Shown one piece after another: positions 43,858 through 55,700 of a DNA stretch of 64,000 nucleotides. The first letter of the stretch is position 1; the number at the start of each line of letters is the position of its first letter. The position numbers and the translations under genes were made by a program. The notes under the pieces were generated by a model, which saw nothing but the letters and a program-made list of their open reading frames with translations, was not told the DNA's origin and did no database searches. Source of the DNA: Zymoseptoria tritici IPO323 (taxonomy: Eukaryota; Ascomycota; Dothideomycetes; Mycosphaerellales; Mycosphaerellaceae); assembly GCF_000219625.1 (NCBI RefSeq), contig NC_018218.1, forward strand, positions 310,001-374,000, given 5' to 3'.

Positions 43858-46317
43858 ATGGAGTTTTCTGGATGGCCGATGTCCCACGCCATGATGCAGC
43901 ATCAACCGCAGCAATTCACGCCGCAAGGTGCGCTGGGACACGTGCTGGCCGCTGTTCCAGAGGAGGAATTCTCACTACGAGAGTTGGATCCGAGGAAAGG
44001 CAGCTTACGAGTGGATGAGTGCGACGAAGAGGCCGATTACGACGTTATGCGCCCAGCGAAGCGACCGCGAACGAACTTTGAGTGCCAAGATTGTGGCACA
44101 TCATACACAGAGAAACGAGCACTGGCACGCCATCGACATACTGATCAGCATCGCAAGAAGCTTGGTCTGCCATTAAATAAGAAGCATGCCTGCAGCGTGT
44201 GCGGCAAGCTCTTCGGGCGAGGACACGACATGAAACGACATCTCAACGAACAGCACCCGGAGTCCGCAGAGCAAAAGAGTCCACCCAGTGTGAACGGCGG
44301 AGAGCATGCGTCGAGCAGCTCTGAAAATGGCAGCGAAAAAGCCATGTCCCTCGACGGCTCGGCAAGATCGTCGTCCATGAGATCTTGCCGGACGGCTCTC
44401 ACAACACCGAGCTTGGGCACCAATTCACGGAGTGGCTCCAGTTCTTCACTGCCCACATCCTTGAAGGACGACACGACACCACCAGCGCAGTTCCGTTTTG
44501 CGGACAACTACGACATGTATCGCAGCGGTGCCGTTCGCCGTGTGCGAACAATGGAGAACTTGACATCGCGAGCGAACTTCTCTCCCGTGCCGTCCATTCG
44601 CGCAGAAGACATCAAGGAGCCCGAGGTTCAAGAGCCTTCTACCGTTGCTCCGATGGCGCTCGATACTCCACTTCTTCGTCCGAGCTGCTCCATGGGCGAC
44701 ATGGCGCCGCGAAGCGAAGGAGCTTCATCACGATTGTCCGATTACAGCATCGAGAACAGCGTCAGGTGTATGCCTGCAGAAGACAGCCTTCCCGACATGG
44801 TGCCATTCCTACCGCCATCTTCGACGTCGAAATTCCAATCTTCCGCTTTCGAAGGTCGCACTTCGATGCACTCCAAGGTCGACTCATGGCAGCACAAGAC
44901 TTGCATGATGTGCGGGATCGCTTTCGAGGACGACCCGGAAGAGCTCCTTCAACACCTTCGCCGGCATCTGGACATCTTTCGCGGCGAATACCGCTGCGAA
45001 GAATGCAACATCGGCTTTATCCACGAAGAAGACTTGCTTCACCACCAGGACGCTTCAGCACGAGGCCACTGCGGCTTCAACTTCCAACACAGCGAGCCAT
45101 GCACTGGACATCATCCATACTCCACGCTCGCCTGGACCAGCACCCTCCCCGACTCCGACTGCTTCCGTCTCTGCACCAAACTCCGACACTGGGAACAATC
45201 CCAACTCCAAGCCTACCTCGCCGAAATCAACGACCTCATCGCATCTCGCAAATCTCGCCAAATCGACCGCTGGTCCGTAGGAGCCCTCATGCGCGGCTCC
45301 CGCAACTCCTTCCGCTCCCTCGCCATCAGCGTCAACACCTACGCCTCCGCACCCTGCGACGTGGCCACGGACTCCAAACGCTACGACATCGGCGGCCTGC
45401 AAGCCCGGCTCCGCCAAATGTCCCTCAAAAACGCCTCCACCTCGATGAAAAACATCATCCGCAAACAACGCTCCTCATCCTCCCTCAAATCCGACGTGGG
45501 CGACCACCACTCACCCGCCGTCACCACCTCCTCCGTAACGATGGACAAACCCCTCTACCGCGCCATCCTCCGCAACGACCTCCCCCGCGCGGCCAAAATC
45601 CTCGAAACCACCGACTCCTCCCAACACACCGCCGTCCAAAACGCCCCGGGCACCCTCACCGCTTCCGCCCTTTGGGGCCGCACCTACGTCAACCGCTACA
45701 TGACCGACCACACGCTCATCAAGGACTCCGCAGGCCGCTGCGAAGTCTGCGGCGTGCACGGCACCATTCCAGAAAGAGGCAGCACAAAAGTCAAACTCCT
45801 CCTCCGCCATGGCGCGGACCCCAGCGAGCCGGGTGGGTTGTGTGGCTTCCCGCTCAACACAGCCGCGTGGATGGGCAAACCCGAGATCGTCAAGTCGCTC
45901 CTCCGCCGCGGCGCGAGGGTCGACTCGCTCGGCAATGGACCGGGGACACCGCTCTGCACCGCCGCTGCACAGGGAGATATCGCCGGTTGTCTGGCAGTCG
46001 TCAAGTTGCTCCTCGCCTACCGCGCGGACGTCCACACCGTCGGACCGGAAGGCCGCGCGCTGGAAGTCGCACTCAAGAGACGGGAGATGTTGCAGGAGAA
46101 GAGCCGAGGCGACCACTCCCCGCGAGAGGATCTGTCGGCGAGATTCGCGTGTGTGGACGAGGTGATTCGCATCTTGGAGCAAGCGGAGGCGCAGAAGCCG
46201 CCGCCGCTTGTGAGCACATTGTACTGTCGGGATGCGCATATGAGGGATGCGTCGCCGGGATCCGGGACGGGAGTGGTGTTGCATAAGAGTTGGGGACTGG
46301 GTGCTGGATTTTCTTGA
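43858..46317 (+). CDS. C2H2 zinc-finger protein with C-terminal ankyrin repeats
   Basis: Single-exon frame of 819 residues from ATG 43858. Two C2H2 fingers stand near the N-terminus (C76/C79..H94/H98 and C112/C115..H128/H133), after a basic NLS-like RPAKRPR. A long Ser-rich disordered part follows. A second pair of finger-like modules lies at ~349-402 (CMMCGIAF..H, CEECNIGF..H). The C-terminus (~560-750) holds diverged ankyrin repeats (KVKLLLRHGADPSEPGG, EIVKSLLRRGARVDSLG, AVVKLLLAYRADVHTV). This combination is seen in fungal putative regulators. One region (KILETTDSSQ to CEVCGVHG) breaks the ankyrin register and could hide a retained intron. The 633-codon frame on the same strand is a GC-driven shadow. 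Confidence 0.88.
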   Translation: MEFSGWPMSHAMMQHQPQQFTPQGALGHVLAAVPEEEFSLRELDPRKGSLRVDECDEEADYDVMRPAKRPRTNFECQDCGTSYTEKRALARHRHTDQHRKKLGLPLNKKHACSVCGKLFGRGHDMKRHLNEQHPESAEQKSPPSVNGGEHASSSSENGSEKAMSLDGSARSSSMRSCRTALTTPSLGTNSRSGSSSSLPTSLKDDTTPPAQFRFADNYDMYRSGAVRRVRTMENLTSRANFSPVPSIRAEDIKEPEVQEPSTVAPMALDTPLLRPSCSMGDMAPRSEGASSRLSDYSIENSVRCMPAEDSLPDMVPFLPPSSTSKFQSSAFEGRTSMHSKVDSWQHKTCMMCGIAFEDDPEELLQHLRRHLDIFRGEYRCEECNIGFIHEEDLLHHQDASARGHCGFNFQHSEPCTGHHPYSTLAWTSTLPDSDCFRLCTKLRHWEQSQLQAYLAEINDLIASRKSRQIDRWSVGALMRGSRNSFRSLAISVNTYASAPCDVATDSKRYDIGGLQARLRQMSLKNASTSMKNIIRKQRSSSSLKSDVGDHHSPAVTTSSVTMDKPLYRAILRNDLPRAAKILETTDSSQHTAVQNAPGTLTASALWGRTYVNRYMTDHTLIKDSAGRCEVCGVHGTIPERGSTKVKLLLRHGADPSEPGGLCGFPLNTAAWMGKPEIVKSLLRRGARVDSLGNGPGTPLCTAAAQGDIAGCLAVVKLLLAYRADVHTVGPEGRALEVALKRREMLQEKSRGDHSPREDLSARFACVDEVIRILEQAEAQKPPPLVSTLYCRDAHMRDASPGSGTGVVLHKSWGLGAGFS

Positions 46318-46770
46318 ATGATGTTTGCATGATTTGATGCTTTTATTCTTGCTTTTGGCCGTTTGCGCCTGCCACTTTTTCCTTTGTCATTTGCATGCAT
46401 TTCTGTGGAGATTTGGACTTTGGGGACTTCATTTGGGAATTTCATTTGCTGCCGTTTATTGCGAGCGTTCTTTGAGGAGGTTTCATTTCTGATGACATGC
46501 AGTCGAGGCTGGAACCTCCTGCGTAGACTTACAGACCGCAATGGTCACTTGATGTAATAGTCGCATGAATAACGATTTGGTTCCACTTTGCTATTGTGTC
46601 CACCTTGCGAGTCTCACATCTCCACGTCTGCGTTCATGTATGGCGGACCAAGTGAATCGCTGTATCCATGACTACTGCATGGACAAGATCAGGCGGCACA
46701 GGAAGCGGCTCATCATATGACCTCAACTCACTTCATTCAATTCAACACTACACATCCCCCGGCCCCCCAT
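46318..46770. other. 3' flank of the C2H2-ankyrin gene
   Basis: T-rich sequence after 46320 fits a 3' UTR and polyadenylation region. Nothing else seen. Confidence 0.4.
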
Positions 46771-47103
46771 CTAACTCGGCGACAACGTCTCAAAAGTCTC
46801 CGCAATCTTCGGCTCCAAGTCCATCTTCGCCTTCCCAAAAATCTCCGCTCCCACCTCAAATTTCTCCCTCCCCTCTTTAATCAACCCGGTCCGGACGACA
46901 ATCGTGTCCGGTCCCATGACTTCCTGGTGGTGGTAAATGTGGGTCGTGCAGTGCGGGCAGTAGTAGCAGTTGACGGCTTTGCCGGAGTCGCCGTGGTAGA
47001 CGTAGGCTTTGGGGTCGTGTTGAACGGTAAGTATAGTTGGTAATCTATCTGCAGCAGCGGGTCCGGCGTGCCTATCCGCAATGGTGCCGTGTAGCAGGTT
47101 CAA
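46771..47103 (-). pseudogene. 5'-truncated GFA (CENP-V/GFA) domain relic
   Basis: The minus-strand frame encodes the second half of a GFA domain: VYHGDSGKAVNCYYCPHC, TTHIYHHQEVMGPDTIVV, then EVGAEIFGKAKMDLEPKIAE, with a TAG stop at 46771. GFA proteins bind zinc through N-terminal C-x-C and C-x2-C motifs plus the C-x2-C seen here (CPHC). The N-terminal half, including the CxC, is missing: the frame starts at a TTG at 47103 with unrelated sequence (NLLHGTIADRHAG) replacing it, and no ATG or acceptor site is visible. Full-length proteins run to about 130-150 residues; this one has ~85 matching residues. It is most simply a dead 5'-truncated copy. Confidence 0.6.
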
Positions 47104-47884
47104 CGAATATCTTGTGAAGTCGCTTGTTTCTGATCTCGAGCGCTAGGCCTTGATGCGCACTTCTCATGTTATTCACAGGCGCTCAATCGAATCCACTGAC
47201 CCCATTTTGTCGAGCGATTCCAATCAGGCATTCTTCCTATCTTTACGGCACAGCTGGCGGAAGCATTGGAGATGATGAGCTGTGACGCAGGGTTCAAAAG
47301 CCGATGATGTCGTCCGCGGGGTCACAACGGCCAAAACGGCTGTCGATCAAGGCTAAGCGGGTCAATGGCATGGTCGGCGATTCGTGATTGCACGCTCAGC
47401 AGAAAGCCAGAGGCACAGGCAATATCGGGGGAGTGATGGCCGGGAAATTGGTGGGCGGACGCAAGAGCTGTGCCGTCTTGTCAACGATCTGAAGAGACGA
47501 AGAAACTGGCGAACTGACGGCACAAAAGAGGAGAAGAAGGGAGTGAGATCAAGGAAGTGGAAGTCGGGAAGAGAGGGAGTGGACTTCGCATTGTGGTTAT
47601 ATGCACTGGCAGACATAAAGGTCGTTTGAACGACATCGCTGTTCTCAAAGTGTCCAACTCGCCGATTTATGCTACCGATTCTGCAAGGCGTGCTTCCGAG
47701 ATGCAATGCTCGGAGGTGACCATGCCGCATTGCTCATTGGTATAGTAGTTTCGGGATTCGCTGTTTTCGTATGCTCTTCTCCGCTTCTCGTGGAGATCTG
47801 CAAAGGTCAGTCAGTTTTTGATGCTCCGTGGGGCTGGAGGAAGATGCACTCACTCTCAGTCTGTCTGCTTTGCAAATATGGCGC
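47104..47884. other. Intergenic, no supported gene
   Basis: Only short ORFs are present. The right end grades into the minisatellite at 47885. Confidence 0.4.
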
Positions 47885-48175
47885 TCTCCCCGGATTCATG
47901 CCATTGTCGGTGATTTGTGTCGCGGGGAGAATTTGTTTGACGTTCTCGGTGGATTCAAGTCAAATCGTGATGGCGTAGGTGTTGCGGAAGGTGATGTATG
48001 ACGTTCTCGTTGGATTCAAGACATGTCGTGATGAAGTGTATTGTGCAGTGGCTTGTTGACGTTCTCATTGGATTCATGTCAATGCATGGTGATGTAGGTA
48101 TCGCGGAGAGTGATATTTGACGTTCTCAATGGATTCATGTCAATTCGTGATGGTGTGCGTTGCGGAGTGACTGAT
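47885..48175 (+). repeat. Minisatellite, ~60-bp units, five imperfect copies
   Basis: Four clear units begin with TGACGTTCTC at 47938, 47999, 48057 and 48118 (spacing 61, 58, 61), followed by GGATTCA(A/T)GTCAA and GTGATG(G/T). A degenerate fifth unit precedes them (GGATTCATGCCATTGTCGGTG at about 47892). The array stops 15 bp before the end of the RIB7 gene, so it lies in its 3' flank, perhaps inside the transcript end. Confidence 0.85.
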
Positions 48176-48190
48176 GGGAATGGTGACTCT

Positions 48191-49051
48191 TCAACCCGAT
48201 GGGCGAGGTGGTGGCATGGGCCGCGGGCTGCTGCCACTCAATTGTCCAGTCATCATCATGTCGTCGCCCAGTTGCAGGTACCGCACGTTCTTGAGTGAGG
48301 CCGGGTTCTCAGAGCCTTTCGGAGCAATCGGGACGCCCTGCTCGCCGATGAAGGTCGGAGCGATGGTGATGATGACCTCGTCGACGAGATCAGGCCGCTT
48401 GAGGAGGTCGCGGATGATGGAAGCGCCGCCTTCAATCATGATGCTGCCAATATGCCTCTCGTGCAGCGCGGCGAGGATGTCGTCCCACTTGATGTGCTTG
48501 CGGCCGTCGGGAATGGTCGCATTGGCCTCGATTTTGACCGTCTCCATCGGCCAACCAATCTCCTCGCCGGAGTCGTCGCTGCGACGCACGACCAGCGGGA
48601 AGGAGGCTTGGCTGTCGTTGGCCAGCCGCAGAACGGTGCTCTTCTCTGGCTTCTGCCAGACGCGGGACGGATCCAGGATCACCGGCCGAGGCGACCGGTC
48701 CTTCCCAGGATACCGGCAGTTTAACGACGGATCGTCGACTTGGGCGGTACGGCCACCTACGAGGATGGCGGAGTGGACGGAGCGGAGGAGGTGCGTTGCC
48801 GCCTTCGACTTGATGCCAGACAGATACGTCTGGGTGCCCGGGCGGCCTGCGATCATGCCGTCGAGAGATTGGGCCCAAGTCAACGTCACCCACGGGCGGT
48901 TGGCCGCGGTCGCCCGAGAATGCCCCCCAAAATACGCCTCTTCTTCGTCCGACAGCTTTGCCGTACGTGGCATCATCGTTGCGGTTGTGATGGAGAGCGG
49001 AAGGGAGAGAGGAGGAGGGGAGGAGAGGCGGCGGTGCTGTTGTTCTTCCAT
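48191..49051 (-). CDS. RIB7: 2,5-diamino-6-ribosylamino-pyrimidinone 5'-phosphate reductase (riboflavin biosynthesis)
   Basis: Single-exon frame of 286 residues, a RibD C-terminal-type reductase. Visible family features are WVTLTWAQSLDGMIAG, the GGRTAQVDDPSLNCR segment that binds NADPH and substrate, PRPVILD, and IMIEGGASIIRDLL. In fungi RIB7 reduces the ribosylamino pyrimidine before deamination, an essential step to riboflavin, FMN and FAD, in the cytosol. Yeast Rib7 has 244 residues; starting at the internal MMPRTAKLSDEEE (about 48976) gives ~261, so the leading 25 residues may be non-coding or a short extension. A minisatellite ends 15 bp beyond the stop. The enzyme is expected to be functional. 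Confidence 0.92.
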   Translation of the reverse strand: MEEQQHRRLSSPPPLSLPLSITTATMMPRTAKLSDEEEAYFGGHSRATAANRPWVTLTWAQSLDGMIAGRPGTQTYLSGIKSKAATHLLRSVHSAILVGGRTAQVDDPSLNCRYPGKDRSPRPVILDPSRVWQKPEKSTVLRLANDSQASFPLVVRRSDDSGEEIGWPMETVKIEANATIPDGRKHIKWDDILAALHERHIGSIMIEGGASIIRDLLKRPDLVDEVIITIAPTFIGEQGVPIAPKGSENPASLKNVRYLQLGDDMMMTGQLSGSSPRPMPPPRPSG

Positions 49052-50516
49052 TTTGAAAATGAAGCCAAAGTGAAGAATTGCTTCAAATGCCCGCCAAGCC
49101 GAATTCTCGGCTATTTTCTGCTTTTCAATGGACTGCAGTTCACTTACTTCACTCTACAGGCTGCTACTCACGCCGCTGTGGTATTTCTCCACCTCGAATT
49201 GTGAGTGAAGGAGCGAGAATTGACGGGAGAGGAGTGAAGTAACAAGGAGGACGCGACGGTGTGGAGGAAAGATTTTACACTTTGTGTGGAGGAAGCATCG
49301 CGCCCACGGCCCAAGCTCCACCGAAGATATCGGGCTTCCCATGACAGCTAAACGTCCGCCAGGATCAGACTGCTTCGGCGGCAACAACAGCCTCCATAGC
49401 AATATGCTCGACAACATGGACCGCATTGCAACGACTGTCCCGTGCGTCCTATAGTTGTTCGGCATCGACTAACTGGCATCCCAGCACGGCCCCCAAATCA
49501 GATCGGAACTGAGGGCGGACGAATAGCTTTTGTACCAGGGATTGATTTCGCACCTCCGCCGTCCTCCTAGCTTCATCCCTTCCCACGGCTGACCGCTCAT
49601 CAACTTGCTCCACTTCATCTTCGCCGTTGACCATTCGACACATCCTGCTGTTCTGCCAGCCGCTACGTTCGAGATCATGTGTCTCGCGCCCAATGAATGA
49701 TACATCCCCAAGAGCTTGGCGAACAACTTGGAACAGGATTCGCAACATGAAACTTTGACATCTTGAAGCATGAGCACTTCCTTGTTCTTGGTTCTATAGA
49801 TCTGGTCGTTTTGTGACCCTTGGACCCATCGTCATCTACCATGGGAAGACCTCTATACAGCCGCATTTTGGACGACATCTGCCGTGGTCCACCTTGGAAT
49901 TCGCTAGAAAGCCGACAACTTGGACCGCGAGAAGCGTTCTGTCCCGGAGACCAGCACACCGAGACTCGCTTTCGGCGACAGCAAGAATCGCTCTTTGCAG
50001 TTCTTGAGCAGAAGAGCCGGAGGATCACTGATCTCGGTACTCAAGATCCGTTGTCCCGCGCTTGGTGTTCCATCTTCAACTTCTTGCATCTTCATGTTTC
50101 TATATGCTGTTCCTGGACAGGCATTGTGATACACCCGCCGAGCTGACCTACACCAAGTCCGGCCCTCCGGACCCCAATTTTCATTTGCTATCCGCAGTGC
50201 TCATGTGCTGTTGAAACCTTCTTTACACTATCGAAAAGCGGTAACCAGCGATCACACGATGGTACTGCGCTGTCACGAGGGGCGAAGCAAACCTCAAACT
50301 TCATGGCCCGAACTGGTCATATCCCCTTTGATGAGCGGGTGACTCGGACAGCGCGACCATTGGCATACATCATGGCATACATTGGCTTGCCAACACCCAC
50401 CTGACCAGGTATTTTTTTGCTCGCACGTTCGCTCCTCTCGCCCTACTTCACACTCGCTCTCACGCTCCTTTCGGTCTTTCGTTTCTCGTCACTCATTCAG
50501 TCAGACTCACGCTGCG
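49052..50516. other. Divergent intergenic region
   Basis: Holds the promoters of RIB7 (minus) and the glutaminase (plus). A plus-strand frame with ATG at 49841 (MGRPLYSRILDDICRGPPWN) reads ~100 codons with fair composition, but no start context, intron or family supports it. The 100 bp before 50517 are C/T-rich, as expected for a fungal leader. Confidence 0.4.
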
Positions 50517-52778
50517 ATGTGGGCTCCTTATCTTCTTTCCAGCCTTCCGCTATTGGCATCACTCGTCACAGCTGAGTCCACTTTCTCACCGGCTCGACCG
50601 CCTGCGATTCCTCTCGCCGTGAAGACACCGTACCTCTCAACCTGGCAAAAGGCAGGAAGCATTGACGGCGGAAATGGAGGCTACCTCGCAGGAGAATGGC
50701 CCACATTCTGGGCTGGCGCGATCGTTGGATGGTGTGGTCTGATCAAGGTTGACGGCCAGACATACACATGGATGTAAGTGATGCGATTGTTCATCGGTGA
50801 AGTGAGCGAACTAACTCACTCGCACAACAGGGGCAAGCCCGACAACATGCCACCAGCAGTCGATCAAACATCCTTCGAGTACACCTCCACTCGCAGCACC
50901 TTCACCATGAATGCCGGTCCAGTCAACATGACCGTCGAATTCTTTTCTCCCGTGGATGTCCAAGATAAGACCCGATACAGCAACCCAGTCTCTTACATGA
51001 CGGTCTCGACGAAGTCCTCCGACGGCAATGAGCACGATGTCTCGATCTACACGGATGTCAGCGGCGAGTGGGCGTCTGGAGATCGCAGCAAGGTCGTCCA
51101 GTGGGAACAAGGCGCCCAAAATGGCCAAGGAGGCTTGGTCTACCACAAGTTCTATAGGCAAGAGCAGCAGGAGTTTTCCGAAGACAGCGATCAGGCAGCT
51201 TGGGGAAACTGGTACTATGCCACTGAGCAGGGTCAAGGATTGACATACCAGACTGGTCCTCACATCGCTACTCGGCAGCAGTGGATCGACCGTGGCGAGT
51301 TGACGAACCAGGTTGGCACAAACTACCGTGCGATCAGCGACAACTTCCCCATCTTTGCATTCGCGAAGAATCTGGGCCGTGTCGGTGGCGACCAAGTGGA
51401 CACCACCTTCACCATCAATCTTTTGCAGCGAAATGTGGTCCAGTATAACCCTGGCAATGGATTGAGGCCTGTCCAGGCGATGTGGTCAAACTTTCACCAG
51501 GATGAAGTCTCTGCGATCAATGCGTTCTACCACGACCGTCAACAAGCTCAGGACGTCGGCAATTCACTCCACGACAAGATTGTCTCCGACAGCAAAGCCG
51601 CTGCGGGCAACGACTATGTCATTGCTACCACCCTCGCCCTCCGCCAGGCCTTCGCCGCAGTCCAGCTCGGCGGTACCGCCGACACCAACCACCTCTATAT
51701 CAAGGAGATCAGTTCCAACGGCAACTTCCAAACCGTCGATGTCATCTTCCCATTCATCCCGATCCTCTTCTACCTCAACCCTTCCTGGGTGCCTCTCATC
51801 CTCGACCCGCTCTACATCAACATGGAATCTCCCGGTGCTTGGCCGCAGAAATACGCCATCCACGATTTGGGCGACCACTACCCCAATGCCACCGGTCACT
51901 CCAACGGCAAGGCCGCCGAGCAGCCTCTCGAGGAATGCGGCAACATGCTTATTATGACCCTCGCCTACGCCCAGAAGACCGGCGACACAGCTTATCTCTC
52001 CTCGCACTACACTCTCCTCTCGCAGTGGGCGAATTGGCTCATCGACAACAACGCCGTGCTGCCATTCAACCAAATTTCGACCGGTAAGTCTCCCTCGCGA
52101 TCCACTTCCATTCCCACGAACACTGATTGACTAACCCACCCCACAGACGACTTCGCCGGCAAACTCGCCAACCAAACCAACCTCGCCCTCAAAGGCATCA
52201 TCGGTCTCGAAGCCGCCTCCCTGATCGCCAGCATGACCGGCCACCCCAACGACGCCCAACGCTACACCTCCACCGCCCACGACTGGATCCAACAATGGGC
52301 ATCCCTCGCCCTCAACACGCAAGCCAACCCACCACACACCACCCTCAACTACGGCGCGCCGGAGTCCTTCTCCCTCCTCTACAACCTCTACGCCGACCGC
52401 TTACTGTCCACCAACCTTGTACCGCAATACATCTACGACATCCAGTCAAACTTCTACCCTTCTGTGCGTCAAACTTACGGCGTGCCGCTGGACACCCGCT
52501 CGACGAGGAGTAAGAACGATTGGGAAATGTTCTGCGCGGCGATTGCGAGCGATCAGACGAAACAGATGTTTGTTTCGGATTTGGCCAAGTTTATCAACGA
52601 GACGCCGAGTAGTGCACCCGTGACGGACTTGTTCGAGGTGGGCAACGGCACGCAGAATGGGAATTTCCGAGCGAGGCCGGTTGTTGGTGGGTGGTTTGCG
52701 CTGCTGGCGTTGAATGGCACGACTTCGCCGCAGGGTCAGGGGATGATTGGGCAGCGGCGGAATTGCAAGCTTTCTTGA
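50517..52778 (+). CDS. gtaA: Secreted glutaminase A family protein
   Basis: Three exons: 50517-50773, 50831-52083, 52147-52778; 713 residues. ATG at 50517 is chosen because it opens a signal peptide (MWAPYLLSSLPLLASLVTAE); the frame extends 45 codons upstream without one. The protein follows the fungal GtaA family (DUF5127/DUF4965/DUF1793): FSPARPPAIPLAVKTPYLST, FWAGAIVGWCGLIKVDG, EISSNGNFQTVDVIFPFIP, QKYAIHDLGDHYPNATGH, EECGNMLIMTLAYA. GtaA proteins release glutamate from glutamine outside the cell and were described from Aspergillus. Several N-x-S/T sites fit secretion. The C-terminus after GGWFALLALNG diverges from the usual ending and may hide a small terminal intron. Confidence 0.92.
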
Positions 52779-55700
52779 ACGGCATGATTCTCTATCTTCG
52801 ACGGCACATTGCGATAGATGCTCGCTTTGGTTTTGATGCACAGCTTTATGATGATGATGGAGGGAGCGAGGGAGGGAGGAAGCGTGGTTGATGAGATTCT
52901 TCTCTACGAGTACGAGTACTGTGTGGTTTTTCGTAATGTCTTCTTCTTGTCAGGTTGCTCTCTCTTGTACCAGTCACAGTACTTATGAACATAGTCCTAT
53001 CAAATCGGCAGAACACTTTTTCATTTCGCATTCCGTCATCACTCAAACTGTCTTCCTCCCGTCTTCTTGAAACCGACCGAGACATTGAACGAGTCATGCG
53101 GTAACTCTCCGTTCCTGCATGATGACACCTGCAATCCGGCTGGACATCAGGTATATTCTTCGCCGGTATATCACCCCAATGCCATGCATCAAATGCCGAA
53201 ATACAGGAGGGCAGTGGACTCGTGAGGCGAGCCTCACGCTGCGATCTCGCCACTCACAAGTTACCCCTCACCACCATCATCATCACCACATTCCTCGCAA
53301 CACGCTACATCACCTCCATCCTCACACACACCGCCTCATTCCAAACACGCAGACCGGCACACAGCGCCTCACTACAGACCGGCAAACCGGCATACATCGC
53401 CGCGTACCCAAATACGAAGCACCCGCACCTTCCATCGTCTTCGCTGGCTCCCAAACCGGGATTCCCTCGACTCTGAGACCGTGAAAAAAAAATGGGATTT
53501 TCAAGGACCGGCAAGACTGGATATCCCCATGCCCGGCGGGAGTTGGCTTATCCTTGCAAGGCTTGCTGATAGGGCGGAAGGTCGAATCGGATGACATGGC
53601 GATGACATTCGAGGCTCGGGCAGGGTTTTGGCCCGGTTGGGAGGATAGTGTTGCGCTCGGGTCGGCTGTGGTAGGGCGGAGAGGAGGAAGCGCTTAGATA
53701 CGAGGATGGGTGTGGGTTAAGGTGTTTGCGCTGGGAAGGAGGAATGTGACCTGTCGACTCACGCGAATGCGCGAAAAGTCGCCTGGGCGGCTGGACTTAG
53801 GCGATTCTGTATGGTACCTCGTACACAACGGCCATCTCAGGCACGAAGCTGGACGCAACAAAACCGCCAGACAGGAATGACGACGCCGATATCTTCCGAA
53901 CGAGGCTGTGTCACAAAATGCAGCCTGAACGTCTGGACCCAACGAGCGCCCTGGCTGCTGCATCACCGCCCCAATCCGTCCGCCTGGGGAAAATGCATGA
54001 TTGTGCATCTACCCTTCCAGGAAGTGTCCCACTCCGTCGGAATTTTCAGGGCGGGGCCAGCATTTGACGCCAACCCAATGATCTAGGCGCACGACTGGGA
54101 TTCGAACCGAGCGAGGCGGAGTATTATGTCAGTTTTGACAGGCATTCTGGCGCAAGACAGGCCAGAATTTGGTTAGTAGCACTGACGACGACTACTATAC
54201 ACGGCACAGCACTACTGTACAGCGCAACTGCGACCTGGAAATATTGAAGGAGATTTTGCAAAACGCCACCACAGATGCGGTGGAACCAACTTTCCGAGCC
54301 GGAATAATATACGCTATCCTGGTATCTGCAGCTCGAGAGGTGGGCTATTGGGTCTGCTTTTGGTGCCTGGCATGAATGGCCGTCTTCCCCACTACGCCAT
54401 CGACATCCCACGTTGGGAATTTGCAGCCACTCACGATTAACTGCCCGTCTCTCTGGAGCTGGATGGAACACATACGCAGGCACATCGACCGTTGAGATGC
54501 GACGTCACATACAGCAGAACTCAGTGTACAAGCTGATCAACCGGGGAAACATGTTCCTGCGATTTGGAATATATCCTTGCCAGTGAGGCTGCGGCTGTGC
54601 CCTATAACGCCTTGTCAAATGAGGCTACGAGCCTGTAACCGTGCCCTGGTCGCGCTCATTAACAACGGCGACCCAGGCATGCTGCCGTCGGAAAAGGAAG
54701 TCGCAAACATCTGGCTAGACCGGCAGCTTGGCTCACGGGCCTAAATCCTCCCTACCGCTGCCACGCACTTCGCCTGTCATTACGAACGGTACCGAAATGA
54801 CGGAAGGATCATCCATGGCAAGGTTTGCGACGTTGCGTGGGGGCAGACAAGATGTCAGCATTCGAGATTCGACTTGGTACTTTTGTCTATGCACAACAAG
54901 ATCGGCAGACGGTGGATTCGTGGAAGTGGTCTGTCGCTCATTGTGGATGACGAGGACTCACGCTCTTATGTATCGACGTTACTGCGCATGCAGCAGTCAT
55001 GTTCAATCTCGGTGGAATGTGGCTTGATGCTCGCACGACTGTACGACACACAAGGAACCCAAGGAAGTGGACAACGCTAACCACGAATACGATCTTCCGG
55101 GCGGCTATCCGACGACATGGCTCCATCATCATGCATCGGACTGATCCACTGCGTTGGGTCGATATCATAGCAGGGCAAGATCGCTTGTAAGATGAGGCGC
55201 ACATGGTCGCAACGGCATGTCGTACAGGATTCCTCCTTGGGTCTCTCTGCATGCGCCGTTGCGCACGACCTGTCCGCCCTTTCTTTGGTATGGCTCCATC
55301 TATTTGGAAGACTTTATCCGCCCCTGCGCACATGCCACCTTCGTCGTCCAACCCTGGCTGGCGGGACAGATCACCCTCGTTGCCATCTCTCCCGCCCTGA
55401 ATTCGAATCAGAAAACGCCCGCGTGACACTGGATCGCGAACGGCGTGTTGGATCGCAACGTCGCCGTACGACGATCCATCACTCCCTCCACCGGCTACGA
55501 AGTTTCGCATTCGTCTAACCGCGCGCCATCCACACCCTGCATCCGATCCGACTCCCAGGCCATGGATATGCCTACTGGATTCATGCGGCTAGAGCACTAC
55601 AACTCTCCACTGACGATACGCAACGTGCGTTGATCGCTCAGAACGGTGGGTCCGGCCGATGCCATGGCCAAGTCACATGCATCATTTCTTTCCTTCCATC

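Noticed and set aside
44385..46286. 633-codon plus-strand ORF overlapping the C2H2-ankyrin gene
   Set aside because: Shadow frame of a GC-biased exon; Arg/Pro/His-rich without domains, while the other frame has clear zinc fingers and ankyrin repeats.
54098..54125. tRNA on the minus strand (CGGTTCGAATCCC)
   Set aside because: T-stem has a mismatch and neither acceptor stem nor anticodon arm is present; at most a remnant.
54938..55510. 190-codon minus-strand ORF
   Set aside because: Composition is uneven, no start context, and plus-strand frames over the same region are equally open.
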